A DNA stretch of 64,000 nucleotides from Pseudomonas marginalis. Its GTDB lineage: Bacteria > Pseudomonadota > Gammaproteobacteria > Pseudomonadales > Pseudomonadaceae. Shown piece after piece: positions 16,446 to 24,838 of this stretch; positions within the stretch are counted from its first letter, which is position 1, and every line of letters begins with the position of its first letter. The notes below the pieces were generated by a model. The model was not told the DNA's origin. It searched no databases and saw only the letters and a program-made list of their open reading frames with translations. The position numbers and the translations under genes are program-made. The stretch lies in assembly GCF_900105325.1 (NCBI RefSeq), contig NZ_FNSU01000003.1:868001-932000 (forward strand), read 5' to 3'.

Positions 16446-18040
16446 GCCAACCCAGCTATTTGCATGCACAGGGCCTGCGGTCATGGTTGCTGACCCGCGA
16501 TCACAAACGTATTGCGGTGCTGTACATGCTCACCGTGACCTTCTTTTTCTTTGCCGGCGGGCTGGCGGCGAGCCTGATCCGCATTGAACTGGTCACGCCG
16601 GAAGGGGATTTGCTCACCGCCGATGGCTACAACCGCGCGTTTACCCTGCACGGGGTGATCATGGTGTGGTTTTTCCTGATTCCGTCGATTCCGAGCGTGT
16701 TCGGCAACTTCCTGGTACCGATCATGATCGGCGCCAAAGACATGGCCTTTCCGCGCCTGAACCTGTTCAGTTGGTACTTGCTGCTGGGTGGCGGCCTGTT
16801 CACCTTGCTGGCGCTGCTGCTCGGCGGGGTGGACACCGGCTGGACCTTCTACACGCCGTTGTCGACGATGTTCAGCAACGGCCATGTGGTGGCGGTGATC
16901 TGCGGCGTATTCATTGCCGGGTTTTCGTCGATCTTCACCGGCGTCAATATCATCGCCACCGTGCATACCCTGCGCGCGCCGGGCATGACGTGGATGCGCT
17001 TGCCGCTGTTCATCTGGTCGATGTACGCCACCTCGATCATTCTGGTGCTGGCCACGCCCGTGCTGGCGATCACTTTGGTGCTGGTGGCCGCCGAACACTT
17101 GTTCAACATCGGTGTGTTCGACCCGAAACTGGGCGGCGACCCGCTGTTGTTCCAGCATCTGTTCTGGTTCTACAGCCACCCGGCGGTGTACATCATGATT
17201 CTGCCGGCCATGGGGATGGTCAGCGAGTTGATCACGGCGGCAGGGCACAAGCGCATTTTCGGCTACCGCTTTGTCGCCTGGTCCAGCGTGGCGATTGCGG
17301 TGATCGGCTTTCTAGTGTGGGGCCATCATATGTTTGTCGCCGGGCAGTCGATGTATGCCAGCCTGGTGTTCTCATTGTTGAGTTTTCTGGTGGCGATTCC
17401 GTCGGCGATCAAGGCCTATAACTGGAGTGCCACGCTGTACAAGAGCGACTTGACCCTGCATGCGCCGTTTCTGTTTGCGTTGACGTTTATCGGATTATTT
17501 ATCGTCGGCGGCGTCACCGGGCTGTTCCTCGCGCTGCTGGCCGCCGACTTGCATGCCCATGACACCTATTTTGTGGTCGCGCACTTCCACTACATCATGG
17601 TCGGCGCCGCCGTGGCCGGGTATTTCGGGGCCTTGCATTTCTGGTGGCCGAAAATGACCGGCCGGCTTTACTCGCAACTGTGGGGCAAGATCACCGCGAT
17701 CCTGATTTTCTGCGGCTTCAACCTGACGTTTTTCCCGCAATTCCTTTTGGGTTACCTGGGCATGCCGCGCCGCTACCACAGTTACGACCCGGACTTTCAG
17801 TTCCTCAACGTGATGTCGTCGGCCGGCGCATCGATCCTGGCGCTGGCCTACGTGTTGCCGTTTTTCTACCTGCTCGGCTCCCTGCGCTGGGGCGAGCGGG
17901 CGCCGATCAATCCCTGGGAGGCGGCCGGGCTGGAGTGGCGCGTGGCTTCGCCGCCGCCGCTGCACAACTTCGAAGCGCCGGTGACGGTGGATTTCGAGGC
18001 CTACGATTATTCCCCTGGGGCCCGCCGTGATCCGCTCTGA
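16442..18040 (+). CDS. caa3-type cytochrome c oxidase subunit I (A2-type)
   Basis: A 532-residue haem-copper oxidase catalytic subunit with about twelve helices. Haem a ligand (FTLHGVIMVWFF), CuB ligands (SHPAVY, WGHHMFVAG) and the haem a/a3 pair (VVAHFHYIMVG) are visible. In helix VI the A1-type sequence GHPEVY is replaced by YSHPAVY. The K-channel-associated glutamate is therefore absent and the A2-type YS motif is present. It reduces oxygen to water and pumps protons in the inner membrane. Neighbours and spacing show a single operon with ACIII. Confidence 0.95.
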   Translation: MSQPSYLHAQGLRSWLLTRDHKRIAVLYMLTVTFFFFAGGLAASLIRIELVTPEGDLLTADGYNRAFTLHGVIMVWFFLIPSIPSVFGNFLVPIMIGAKDMAFPRLNLFSWYLLLGGGLFTLLALLLGGVDTGWTFYTPLSTMFSNGHVVAVICGVFIAGFSSIFTGVNIIATVHTLRAPGMTWMRLPLFIWSMYATSIILVLATPVLAITLVLVAAEHLFNIGVFDPKLGGDPLLFQHLFWFYSHPAVYIMILPAMGMVSELITAAGHKRIFGYRFVAWSSVAIAVIGFLVWGHHMFVAGQSMYASLVFSLLSFLVAIPSAIKAYNWSATLYKSDLTLHAPFLFALTFIGLFIVGGVTGLFLALLAADLHAHDTYFVVAHFHYIMVGAAVAGYFGALHFWWPKMTGRLYSQLWGKITAILIFCGFNLTFFPQFLLGYLGMPRRYHSYDPDFQFLNVMSSAGASILALAYVLPFFYLLGSLRWGERAPINPWEAAGLEWRVASPPPLHNFEAPVTVDFEAYDYSPGARRDPL

Positions 18041-18653
18041 CGAGAGGCCCGCCGAACCGTTCGTGGCCTGGGCCCAGCAAAGCGAGGCCGCCCGCCTGGG
18101 CATGTGGCTGTTCCTGGCCAGCGAAGCGATGATGTTCGGCAGCCTGATCATGGTGGCGTGGTTCTTTCGGCTGCGTCATCCGGGCGGGGTAGCGGAGGCC
18201 GTGGCGAGCCTGCATTACCTGTTGGCCACGGGCAATACAGTCCTGTTGTTGACCAGCAGCTTGTTGATGACCCTGGCCGTCAGCGAGCCACGCCGGGTGC
18301 GCTGGTGTCTGCTGGGTGCGGCCGGATTGGGCGTGTTGTTCCTGGGCTGCAAGGGTGTTGAATACGGCCTGGAGATCCACGAAGGCGTGCTGCCCGGCTT
18401 TACCGATCACTCAACCTGGCGGGCGCCGTCGGCGCAGCTGTTCATGAACCTGTACTTCATCGCCACGGCGCTGCACGGGTTGCATGTGTTGATCGCCGTT
18501 GGCCTGGCCCTGTGGCTGTACAGCGCGTTGAAGCGCGACCGGTTGACGCCTCACCAGCGCGCGATGCGCCTGGAAATGATCAGCCTGTATTGGCACCTGG
18601 TGGACGGGATCTGGATCCTGTTGTTTCCCACTCTCTACCTGGTGGGGCGTTGA
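18027..18653 (+). CDS. Cytochrome c oxidase subunit III
   Basis: A 208-residue protein with five hydrophobic helices and family motifs such as ARLGMWLFLASEAMMFGSL, FMNLYFIATALHGLHV and YWHLVDGIWILLFP. It stabilises subunit I during turnover. The start is a GTG that overlaps the end of subunit I by 14 bases. No better ATG is available without losing the conserved first helix. It is followed after one base by the small subunit IV gene. Confidence 0.92.
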   Translation: MIRSDERPAEPFVAWAQQSEAARLGMWLFLASEAMMFGSLIMVAWFFRLRHPGGVAEAVASLHYLLATGNTVLLLTSSLLMTLAVSEPRRVRWCLLGAAGLGVLFLGCKGVEYGLEIHEGVLPGFTDHSTWRAPSAQLFMNLYFIATALHGLHVLIAVGLALWLYSALKRDRLTPHQRAMRLEMISLYWHLVDGIWILLFPTLYLVGR

Positions 18654-18654
18654 G

Positions 18655-18909
18655 ATGAGCAAGGCGGGCGCGTTGAAAGTCTATGGGGCGCTGCTGCTGT
18701 TGCTGGCCGTGCAAATATTGTGCGTTCGCTATCAGCCCAGGTTCGGCGGCGTGATCATGCTCGCCGCCGCCGGCCAGTTCCTGCTGTTGTTGCTGTTCTA
18801 TTCAGGGCTTTACCGGCACCGCGGCTGGGTACGCCTGTTTGGATGGGTGTACCTGCTGTGGTTGCTGGTACTGGTGGTGTTCATCCTGGGTGAGTCGGCG
18901 ACGCGCTGA
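18655..18909 (+). CDS. Cytochrome c oxidase small subunit IV (CoxD/CyoD-like)
   Basis: An 84-residue hydrophobic protein with three predicted helices, following subunit III by one base. Size, position and topology fit the prokaryotic subunit IV of haem-copper oxidases. It closes the ACIII-caa3 operon. Its last 29 bases overlap the end of the convergent molybdoenzyme gene, so no intergenic terminator can be placed here. Confidence 0.82.
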   Translation: MSKAGALKVYGALLLLLAVQILCVRYQPRFGGVIMLAAAGQFLLLLLFYSGLYRHRGWVRLFGWVYLLWLLVLVVFILGESATR

Positions 18910-21193
18910 GCCGCACCGGCACCGATTTGGCGGCCGGCACCTTGCTGCGTTCAGCGTGGTGCCAGAGTGGCACCAGCGGGTTGCATTCGGGGTAATACGC
19001 GGCGGCGCAGCCTTCGGGAATGTCGTAGGCGATGATTTCGAATGGCCCGACCTGGCGCTTGACCTCCGGTTCGATGGCAGTGGTCAACATTACCTGCGCG
19101 CCGGGCGTGAAGCCCAGGCGCACGATGTCGTTGCAGTGCATGAAAATCACCTCGCGCGTGCCGCTGACCCCGCGAAAGCGATCGTCATAACCGTAAATGG
19201 TGGTGTTGAACTGATCGTTGCTGCGCAGCGTCATCAGTTGCAGGACATCCCGTGCCGGTTGTGCAAGGTTCACGTCGTCATCTTCGGCCAGGGTCACGGG
19301 CTTGACGAACTGCGCCTTGCCGCTCGGGGTCAGCCACTTGCGCTGCGCGGCGGCAATCGGGCGATGGAAGCCGCCAGGCTCGGTCATACGGCTTTCCATG
19401 TCGTGAAATATCTGCGGGTAGATCTGCCCGATGGCCGTGCGGACCTTGGCGTAGTCGGTGCTCCAGGCCTGCCAATCGATGTTGCAGGGGTGGGAGAGGG
19501 TGGCCATGGCCAGGCCGGCGACGATGCTGGCTTCGGCGCGCACATGAGGGCCGACCGGCTCGCTGCTGCCACGCCAGCTGTGGATGCAGCCGGTGCTGTC
19601 TTCTGTGGTGTAGGTTTGCGCCACGCCATTTTGCCGGTCTATTTCGATGCGACCCAGGCATGGCAGCAGCCACTGGTGACGCGCTGGCAGCAAGTGCGTG
19701 CGGTTGAGTTTGGTGGCGACCTGTACGTTCAGGTGCAACCCTTGCCAGGCGGGCTCCATGCGCGAGGTGTCCGGAATTGCCCGTAGAAAGTTGCCCCCCA
19801 GGCCGACAAAACCGCGCACCTGGCCGCTGAGAATCCCTTCGCACGCATCCACCGTGCAGACGCCCATTTTCTCTGGCACCTTGAAGCCGAAGTGCTGCTC
19901 GATCAACTCCGCCGGTACTTTTTTCGGGTCTTCGGTAATGCCCACCGTGCGCTGCCCTTGCACGTTGGAGTGGCCGCGTACCGGACAGATCCCGGCACCG
20001 GCCTTGCCGATATTGCCGCGCAGCAGCATCAGGTTGATCAGCATCTGCACGTTGGCCACGCCGTGTCGATGCTGGGTCAACCCCATGCCGTAGACGAACA
20101 TCACGCGTTGGCTGTGGGCATACACGGTCGCGGCGGCTTCCAGTGCGCCGCGCGTCAGCCCGCTCTGGTGCTCCAACTGTGGCCAGGCACAGCCACGGAC
20201 ATAGGTGGTGAAGGTTTCGAAGCCGTCGGTGTGGCTGGCGATGAAGTCATGATCGATTACGGCCGGGCTGCCTTGTTCGGTGGCGAGGTCATCCATTTCC
20301 AGCAACGCCTTGGCAATACCGGTGATCGCTGCCGTATCACCGCCGATTGCCACCTGATGGTACTGGGTGCTGATCAAGGTCGAGTCGGGCGTAAGCATTT
20401 CCGTGGGGGACTGCGGGTTGACGAAACGCTCCAGGCCGCGCTCGCGCAGGGGGTTGAAGGTGATGATGGGCACATCGCGTCGACGCACGTCCTGCAGTTG
20501 ATGCAGCATGCGCGGGCTATTGCTGCCAACGTTCTGGCCAAAGAAAAACAGGCAATCGGTGTGCTCGAAGTCTGCCAGGGTCACGGTGCCTACCGGCACG
20601 CCGATGCTTTCCTGCAACCCTACCGAGGTACTTTCGTGGCACATGTTGGAGCTGTCGGGCAGGTTGTTGGTGCCGTAGGCGCGCGCGAACAACTGGTACA
20701 TAAACGAGCTTTCCAGCGACGCCCGCCCGGAGGCATAGAACACAACGCTGTCAGGGTCCATGGCCTTGAGTTGGGCGCCGATTTCACGGTAGGCCTCTTC
20801 CCAGGAGGTTTCCCGGTAATGATCAGTGTCGGGGTCGTAGCGTAGCGGGTGGGTCAGGCGGCCATGCTGCTCCAGCGCATAGTCGGGCCAGGTACGCAGG
20901 TCGCTGAGGCTGTGCTCGGCAAAGAACGCCGGGTCTGTCTTGAGGGACGTCAGTTCCCAGGCGGTGGCCTTGGCGCCGTTCTCACAGAACTCCAGCGCAT
21001 GGGGATGGCCGGGCTTGGCCCAGGCGCAACTGACGCAGGCAAACCCGTCGGGCTTGTTCTGTTTGAACAGCGCGGCGGGCGCCTTGGCCAGCGCTTGTTC
21101 GCGCCACAGGATCTGCATCACCGACTTGGCCGAACCCCAACCGCCGCAGGCATTGGTATAAGGCTGGAAATGGCTTTTGGGGTAGATAAGCAT
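18881..21193 (-). CDS. FdhF/YdeP-family molybdopterin oxidoreductase
   Basis: A 770-residue enzyme related to formate dehydrogenase alpha subunits and to E. coli YdeP. The N-terminus (CVSCAWAKPGHPHALEFCENG) has a YdeP-type cysteine pattern rather than the usual four-cysteine Fe-S cluster. Molybdopterin-binding features include VVFYASGRASLESSFM, FGQNVGSNSPRM and NVQGQRTVGI. The C-terminal MopB domain ends with LRSNDQFNTTIYGYDDRFRG. The reaction in this family is unresolved; YdeP was linked to acid resistance. The 3-prime end overlaps the oxidase operon end by 29 bases. The upstream gene is divergent. Confidence 0.88.
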   Translation of the reverse strand: MLIYPKSHFQPYTNACGGWGSAKSVMQILWREQALAKAPAALFKQNKPDGFACVSCAWAKPGHPHALEFCENGAKATAWELTSLKTDPAFFAEHSLSDLRTWPDYALEQHGRLTHPLRYDPDTDHYRETSWEEAYREIGAQLKAMDPDSVVFYASGRASLESSFMYQLFARAYGTNNLPDSSNMCHESTSVGLQESIGVPVGTVTLADFEHTDCLFFFGQNVGSNSPRMLHQLQDVRRRDVPIITFNPLRERGLERFVNPQSPTEMLTPDSTLISTQYHQVAIGGDTAAITGIAKALLEMDDLATEQGSPAVIDHDFIASHTDGFETFTTYVRGCAWPQLEHQSGLTRGALEAAATVYAHSQRVMFVYGMGLTQHRHGVANVQMLINLMLLRGNIGKAGAGICPVRGHSNVQGQRTVGITEDPKKVPAELIEQHFGFKVPEKMGVCTVDACEGILSGQVRGFVGLGGNFLRAIPDTSRMEPAWQGLHLNVQVATKLNRTHLLPARHQWLLPCLGRIEIDRQNGVAQTYTTEDSTGCIHSWRGSSEPVGPHVRAEASIVAGLAMATLSHPCNIDWQAWSTDYAKVRTAIGQIYPQIFHDMESRMTEPGGFHRPIAAAQRKWLTPSGKAQFVKPVTLAEDDDVNLAQPARDVLQLMTLRSNDQFNTTIYGYDDRFRGVSGTREVIFMHCNDIVRLGFTPGAQVMLTTAIEPEVKRQVGPFEIIAYDIPEGCAAAYYPECNPLVPLWHHAERSKVPAAKSVPVRLSASPTHPG

Positions 21194-21371
21194 CAGGCAC
21201 TCCCGGGTCTTGGCTGAATACAGTTGGGACGGGCCGGTAGACGCAAAGGTTCGAGTGGATTCGTGGGTGGAAGCTGCCGTTTGTCAGTGTTGCTCGACAT
21301 CAAGTGAACCCCTGGACATCGACGGTCCTCCACACCCCTGTGTGCTTTGAACAGACAACGAGGTGCGTAAC

Positions 21372-22298
21372 ATGAAAGCAATCAGGATTGAGCAGTTTGG
21401 CGGCCCCGAGGTCATGCGGTTTTGTGACGTCGAGGTGCCGGAGCCTCTGGCAGGCGAGGTGCTGGTCAAGAATTTTTTCGTGGGCATCAACCCTGTGGAC
21501 TACAAGATTCGTGAAGGCCAATACCCGGAGGTCAAGCAGGACAAACTCCCGCTGACCCTCGGCCGTGAAGTCGCCGGCCTGGTAGAAAAAGTCGGGCAGG
21601 GCGTCAGCGATTTCAAGAAGGGCGATCGGGTGTTTGCGATGATTGGCGCCGACGGTGGCTATGCCGAGTATTCGCGGGTACCGGCGGTGCATCTGGCGCG
21701 TATTCCTCATGCGTTGGATTGGCCGGTCGCGGCTGGCGTACCGTTGGCGGGCCATACCGCTTGGCAGGCCCTGGTGGAGCACGGACAGATCGAGCAGGGG
21801 CAGAAGGTCCTGATCCATGGCGGGACCGGCGGAGTGGGCCACTTGGCCGTGCAGTTTGCCAAGGTCAAGGGTGCCGAGGTATACGCCACCGCGTCCACGG
21901 ACAGCCTGCCGTTCTTGCGCGAGCTGGGGGCAGACCGCGCGATCGACTACAAGACCGAGCGTTTTGAGGACATTTGCAAGGAGTTTGACCTGGTGATTGA
22001 TTTGATCGGCGGCGACACCCAGGCGCGTTCGTGGCAAGTGCTGGGGGAGGGGGGCCGACTGGTGTCGACCTTGACGATGCCCGACGCCAGCCATCCGCAG
22101 GCAGCCGGCAAGACCGGCGCACGGTTTACCGCGGCGCCACGTGGCGAGGAGCTGACAGAGATCGCCGGATTGATCGAGGCCGGTAATGTGCAGGTCTACA
22201 TCGCCAAGGTTTTCGAGTTGGAGGCCGCGGTGCAGGCGCTGGATTATCTGGCCAATGAGCATGTACATGGCAAGGTCGTGCTGCATATCAGTGATTGA
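21372..22298 (+). CDS. NADP-dependent zinc-independent quinone oxidoreductase (MDR family)
   Basis: A 308-residue medium-chain dehydrogenase/reductase. The N-terminal GroES-like fold lacks the structural zinc cysteines. The Rossmann fold has the nucleotide loop HGGTGGVGHLAVQFAK. This subgroup reduces quinones or enones with NADPH. The ATG at 21372 has a CGAGGTG site; the upstream GTG at 21363 lies inside that site and is unlikely. It is divergent from the YdeP-like enzyme across 178 bases. It is followed by a small hydrophilic protein gene with its own AGGAGG. Confidence 0.9.
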   Translation: MKAIRIEQFGGPEVMRFCDVEVPEPLAGEVLVKNFFVGINPVDYKIREGQYPEVKQDKLPLTLGREVAGLVEKVGQGVSDFKKGDRVFAMIGADGGYAEYSRVPAVHLARIPHALDWPVAAGVPLAGHTAWQALVEHGQIEQGQKVLIHGGTGGVGHLAVQFAKVKGAEVYATASTDSLPFLRELGADRAIDYKTERFEDICKEFDLVIDLIGGDTQARSWQVLGEGGRLVSTLTMPDASHPQAAGKTGARFTAAPRGEELTEIAGLIEAGNVQVYIAKVFELEAAVQALDYLANEHVHGKVVLHISD

Positions 22299-22307
22299 GG
22301 AGGCGTC

Positions 22308-22487
22308 ATGAACCAACCATCCAAACCCCACACCTCGGGGCATGCCGGGCAAAAGGTGCGTCCCGATACGGCAAAGCGTAACGACAAGTCGGAGAACCCG
22401 ACAGTCAACCGCCCCTGGGAGGCGGACGTCGATCAAGGCGGCGTCGCCCCTGGCGGGCCTTCAAAAGACCCTGAGTCAGGGGCGTGA
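22308..22487 (+). CDS. Small hydrophilic protein of unknown function
   Basis: A 59-residue ORF starting MNQPSKPHTSGHAGQKVRP. The GAGGAGG site at 22297-22303 gives ideal spacing to the ATG at 22308, and it follows the quinone oxidoreductase by 9 bases. It is rich in Pro, Gly, Asp and Lys, with no hydrophobic core, so it is likely disordered. Similar short proteins are common next to stress genes in Pseudomonas, but no function is known to me. Confidence 0.65.
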   Translation: MNQPSKPHTSGHAGQKVRPDTAKRNDKSENPTVNRPWEADVDQGGVAPGGPSKDPESGA

Positions 22488-22503
22488 TACCTGGCCGGGC
22501 GTC

Positions 22504-22524
22504 AGCCCTGTTTTCGACAGGGCT
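22504..22524 (+). terminator. Hairpin after the small hydrophilic gene
   Basis: AGCCCTGT, TTTCG, ACAGGGCT form a perfect 8-bp stem with a 5-base loop. It sits between the plus-strand gene ending at 22487 and the minus-strand gene ending at 22530. There is no T-run on either strand, so termination is plausible but not assured. Confidence 0.4.
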
Positions 22525-22529
22525 GTCAG

Positions 22530-22772
22530 CTACCTTCGCTTGGCGCGGTGAATGCGCATCCACTCTTGGTAAGCGGCGGTGCGGTGCGCATCTGCAGCTT
22601 TCTTCGCTTCGATGAAGCGCGCCCATGTCTGCGCGTCGCCGCTGTAGGACTCGATGATTTTGTACGCTTGCGCATCCAGTCGATCGGCTTCGGAAAACAT
22701 CTCGTTATTTCGCGCGACCTCATCATCGCGTGCTTGTCTCATCGTATAACCAAGCGTCTGGCTGTTCATCAT
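22530..22772 (-). CDS. Hypothetical 80-residue protein
   Basis: Starts MMNSQTLGYTMRQARDDEV, then a strongly charged helical protein ending MRIHRAKRR. The start was chosen because GGAGG lies 8 bases upstream and the ATG overlaps the stop of the upstream gene (ATGA). An earlier in-frame start would place the ribosome binding site inside the coding region. It is coupled to the DUF6555-like gene. No recognised domain; probably a small cytosolic, mainly helical protein. Confidence 0.7.
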   Translation of the reverse strand: MMNSQTLGYTMRQARDDEVARNNEMFSEADRLDAQAYKIIESYSGDAQTWARFIEAKKAADAHRTAAYQEWMRIHRAKRR

Positions 22773-23023
22773 GCGAGACCCTCCGCCCACTGTACCTGCG
22801 TCGCGGCGCTCCAGCTTACATGGGTAATGCCGTATTTTTCCGCCATGGGTTTAGAGACGCGCTTGAGGGTGTGTTGGCCAAATTTGGGTATGACGGCGAC
22901 ACCTGCATCGCAGCTGGCCCAATGCCAAGCCTCGGCATTGTTCATTTGCGACGCGCGCACGATGAAGGACTTCGGTTCACCGTGAAGCTGATACTCGATG
23001 GTAAATAGATTGTTATCTTTCAT
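22769..23023 (-). CDS. DUF6555-like small protein
   Basis: An 84-residue protein with FTIEYQLHGEPKSFIVRA followed by MNNAEAWHWASCDAGV, which I recognise as the pattern of the Pseudomonas DUF6555 family. The function is unknown. A GGAGG site precedes the ATG at 23023. It overlaps the next gene by ATGA, so the two are translated together. Family assignment is from memory of the motif only. Confidence 0.7.
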   Translation of the reverse strand: MKDNNLFTIEYQLHGEPKSFIVRASQMNNAEAWHWASCDAGVAVIPKFGQHTLKRVSKPMAEKYGITHVSWSAATQVQWAEGLA

Positions 23024-23124
23024 GAGACCTCCCTATGCTCATGAATTACAGATATTTGACGTCAAAGAAAATTCAAAAAAATTGTCCGACAATGCTATGG
23101 ATGAGCCTCGGCGCTTATCACACC

Positions 23125-23406
23125 TCAATCATCTACTGTAAACGTGACCCAGCCGGGCGCATCCGTGGGCCGATCTATATCGACGATGACGCCACTCACG
23201 GTGGAACCATCGGGTAAATGGACTGCGACAAAGTTAGGATTACCCGGCCAATCCAGTGGCTTGTCGAAGTCCAAACGCGCAATCGTTGGTTTTCCACTGC
23301 TGCTCAAATGGATCTCTGCTGACTCATTCAAACATTCATCCGAGGGTGTGCCCAAATGACGAGAGGCAGTCATTACGCTCGCGTTACCTTGGAAGTTGTA
23401 AGACAT
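23125..23406 (-). CDS. Hypothetical 93-residue protein
   Basis: Starts MSYNFQGNASVMTASRHLG. Beta-rich, with a C-terminal part (FVAVHLPDGSTVSGVIVDIDRP) that looks like a small barrel domain. A GAGGT ribosome binding site lies upstream. It stands in a cluster of small minus-strand genes between the SDR gene and the DUF6555-like gene. No hydrophobic segment, so probably cytosolic. No function can be inferred. Confidence 0.65.
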   Translation of the reverse strand: MSYNFQGNASVMTASRHLGTPSDECLNESAEIHLSSSGKPTIARLDFDKPLDWPGNPNFVAVHLPDGSTVSGVIVDIDRPTDAPGWVTFTVDD

Positions 23407-23426
23407 GCTGATTTACCTCATTTAAA

Positions 23427-23443
23427 CGGGGCGGCTGCCCCCG
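23427..23443 (-). terminator. Probable terminator of the fused SDR gene
   Basis: Read on the minus strand just after the SDR stop, CGGGGGC, AGCC, GCCCCG form a GC-rich hairpin with one bulge. GTTTAAAT follows. The T-run is short, so the call is moderate. It separates the SDR gene from the 93-residue gene downstream. Confidence 0.5.
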
Positions 23444-23446
23444 ATT

Positions 23447-24760
23447 TCAGTTATGCGGCTTGTTGTTTGTTGAATGCTTGCGCGCAATGACCACACCGCC
23501 GAGTAACAACGCTGCGCTTGCTGCAACCAACCAATACGGTGTACGGCGTGTTTGCCGCCACCCGCCTTCAATGCGGCGCTCACCGCTGGCGGGTCCAAAC
23601 AGGTTGCCCGACGAAGTCGCTGAGTGGGGTGCCCGTTGCAGGGCGGTGCGGGTGAGCCAGCCGGATACCTGGGGAAAGGCGGGCAGCAAAAAATGCGCGA
23701 CTCGAGCGATGGCTGCGGCGGTACCGACAGTGGTGCTGTTCCTCGGTTGCAGCGCGCAAGCGACCATCGCCCGCGCCACCTGACGCGGATCATAGACCGG
23801 TGGCGGCGGCGTCAATGCATGGCCGGTAAAATTTGCGCCATCGCGAAAGCCCGGTGTATCCATCACGGCGGGATAGATGTCGCACACATGAATATTCGGG
23901 TAGCCGACCAATTCGCCGCGCAGTGCTTCGGTCAAGCCACGCAGACCGTATTTACTGGCTGAATACGCGGCGGCAAAAGGCTGGGCGACCCAGCTTCCCA
24001 GCGAGAGTGTATTGATCAGAATCCCGCTTTTCTGGGCTTTGAAATAGGGCCACGCCACGTGGGCGCCACGCAGGTAACCGAGCAGGTCTGTTTGCAGTAC
24101 TTGTTCGTGTGCTTCCAAAGGCGTGTTTTCGAAGCTTCCGACGGCCCCTACACCGGCGTTATTGATCCAGATATCGATGCGGCCATTTCCGAAGGCTGCA
24201 GCCTTTTCCGCCAGCGCGCGCATTTGGTCGCCATGTGTCACATCGGTCTTAACGGCGATCGCCTGCGCGCCGCGTACAGCACATTCCTCGACCACTTCTG
24301 CCAGCGCCTTTTCATCACGAGCCGCCAAGACTAACCGGGTACTTTGTTCTGCAAATGCGTGAGCAGCAGCACGACCTATGCCGCTTGAGGCGCCGGTGAT
24401 CACCACCGTTTTGCCGTGTAACTGGCCATTGTTTTTTCCCATTACAGGCGCGCGTGCAGGCAAATCCTCGGGCACATGAACAGGTATCGGATGGAGTTTC
24501 AAACGGGCACCGTCGGCCAGCACGAGGGTAAGGTTTTCAATCGTGCCAGCGACACGGTCGGGGAATACCGGGTCGCCTAAGGCGTCGAGCTCGTCGTAAA
24601 TAAATGTCTGGCCCTCAAGCCACCCGACAGCCGTCAAGAGTTCGGGACCCAGGTAATATTTTCCATCCAGGAAAAAACCGCAAAAGCTCCTTGTTCGCTC
24701 CAGGCTCTCCACTGCGTATCGTTCGCCAGGATTCATTCCGGTTGCTGAATCAATCATCAT
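23447..24760 (-). CDS. SDR oxidoreductase with extra N-terminal domain and C-terminal membrane anchor
   Basis: A 437-residue protein. Residues 10-105 are a separate small domain (SFCGFFLDGKYYLGPE ... ENLTLVLADGARLKL) of beta character that is not part of the SDR fold. The SDR domain starts near 114 with TGASSGIG at 122-129, INNAGVG, and YSASK near 267-271. A C-terminal tail carries a hydrophobic helix (YWLVAASAALLLGGVVIA) followed by basic residues. It probably reduces or oxidises a lipid or aldehyde at the membrane; the substrate is unknown. AGGAGG with 5-base spacing supports the start. The N-terminal domain is unusual for this family. Confidence 0.85.
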   Translation of the reverse strand: MMIDSATGMNPGERYAVESLERTRSFCGFFLDGKYYLGPELLTAVGWLEGQTFIYDELDALGDPVFPDRVAGTIENLTLVLADGARLKLHPIPVHVPEDLPARAPVMGKNNGQLHGKTVVITGASSGIGRAAAHAFAEQSTRLVLAARDEKALAEVVEECAVRGAQAIAVKTDVTHGDQMRALAEKAAAFGNGRIDIWINNAGVGAVGSFENTPLEAHEQVLQTDLLGYLRGAHVAWPYFKAQKSGILINTLSLGSWVAQPFAAAYSASKYGLRGLTEALRGELVGYPNIHVCDIYPAVMDTPGFRDGANFTGHALTPPPPVYDPRQVARAMVACALQPRNSTTVGTAAAIARVAHFLLPAFPQVSGWLTRTALQRAPHSATSSGNLFGPASGERRIEGGWRQTRRTPYWLVAASAALLLGGVVIARKHSTNNKPHN

Positions 24761-24838
24761 GACATCCTCCTATCGCTGGTCTTGCGATAGAGAAGGGCCA
24801 GCAAATGATCGTTCAATCCAAATGACTGAGTGGTGCCT

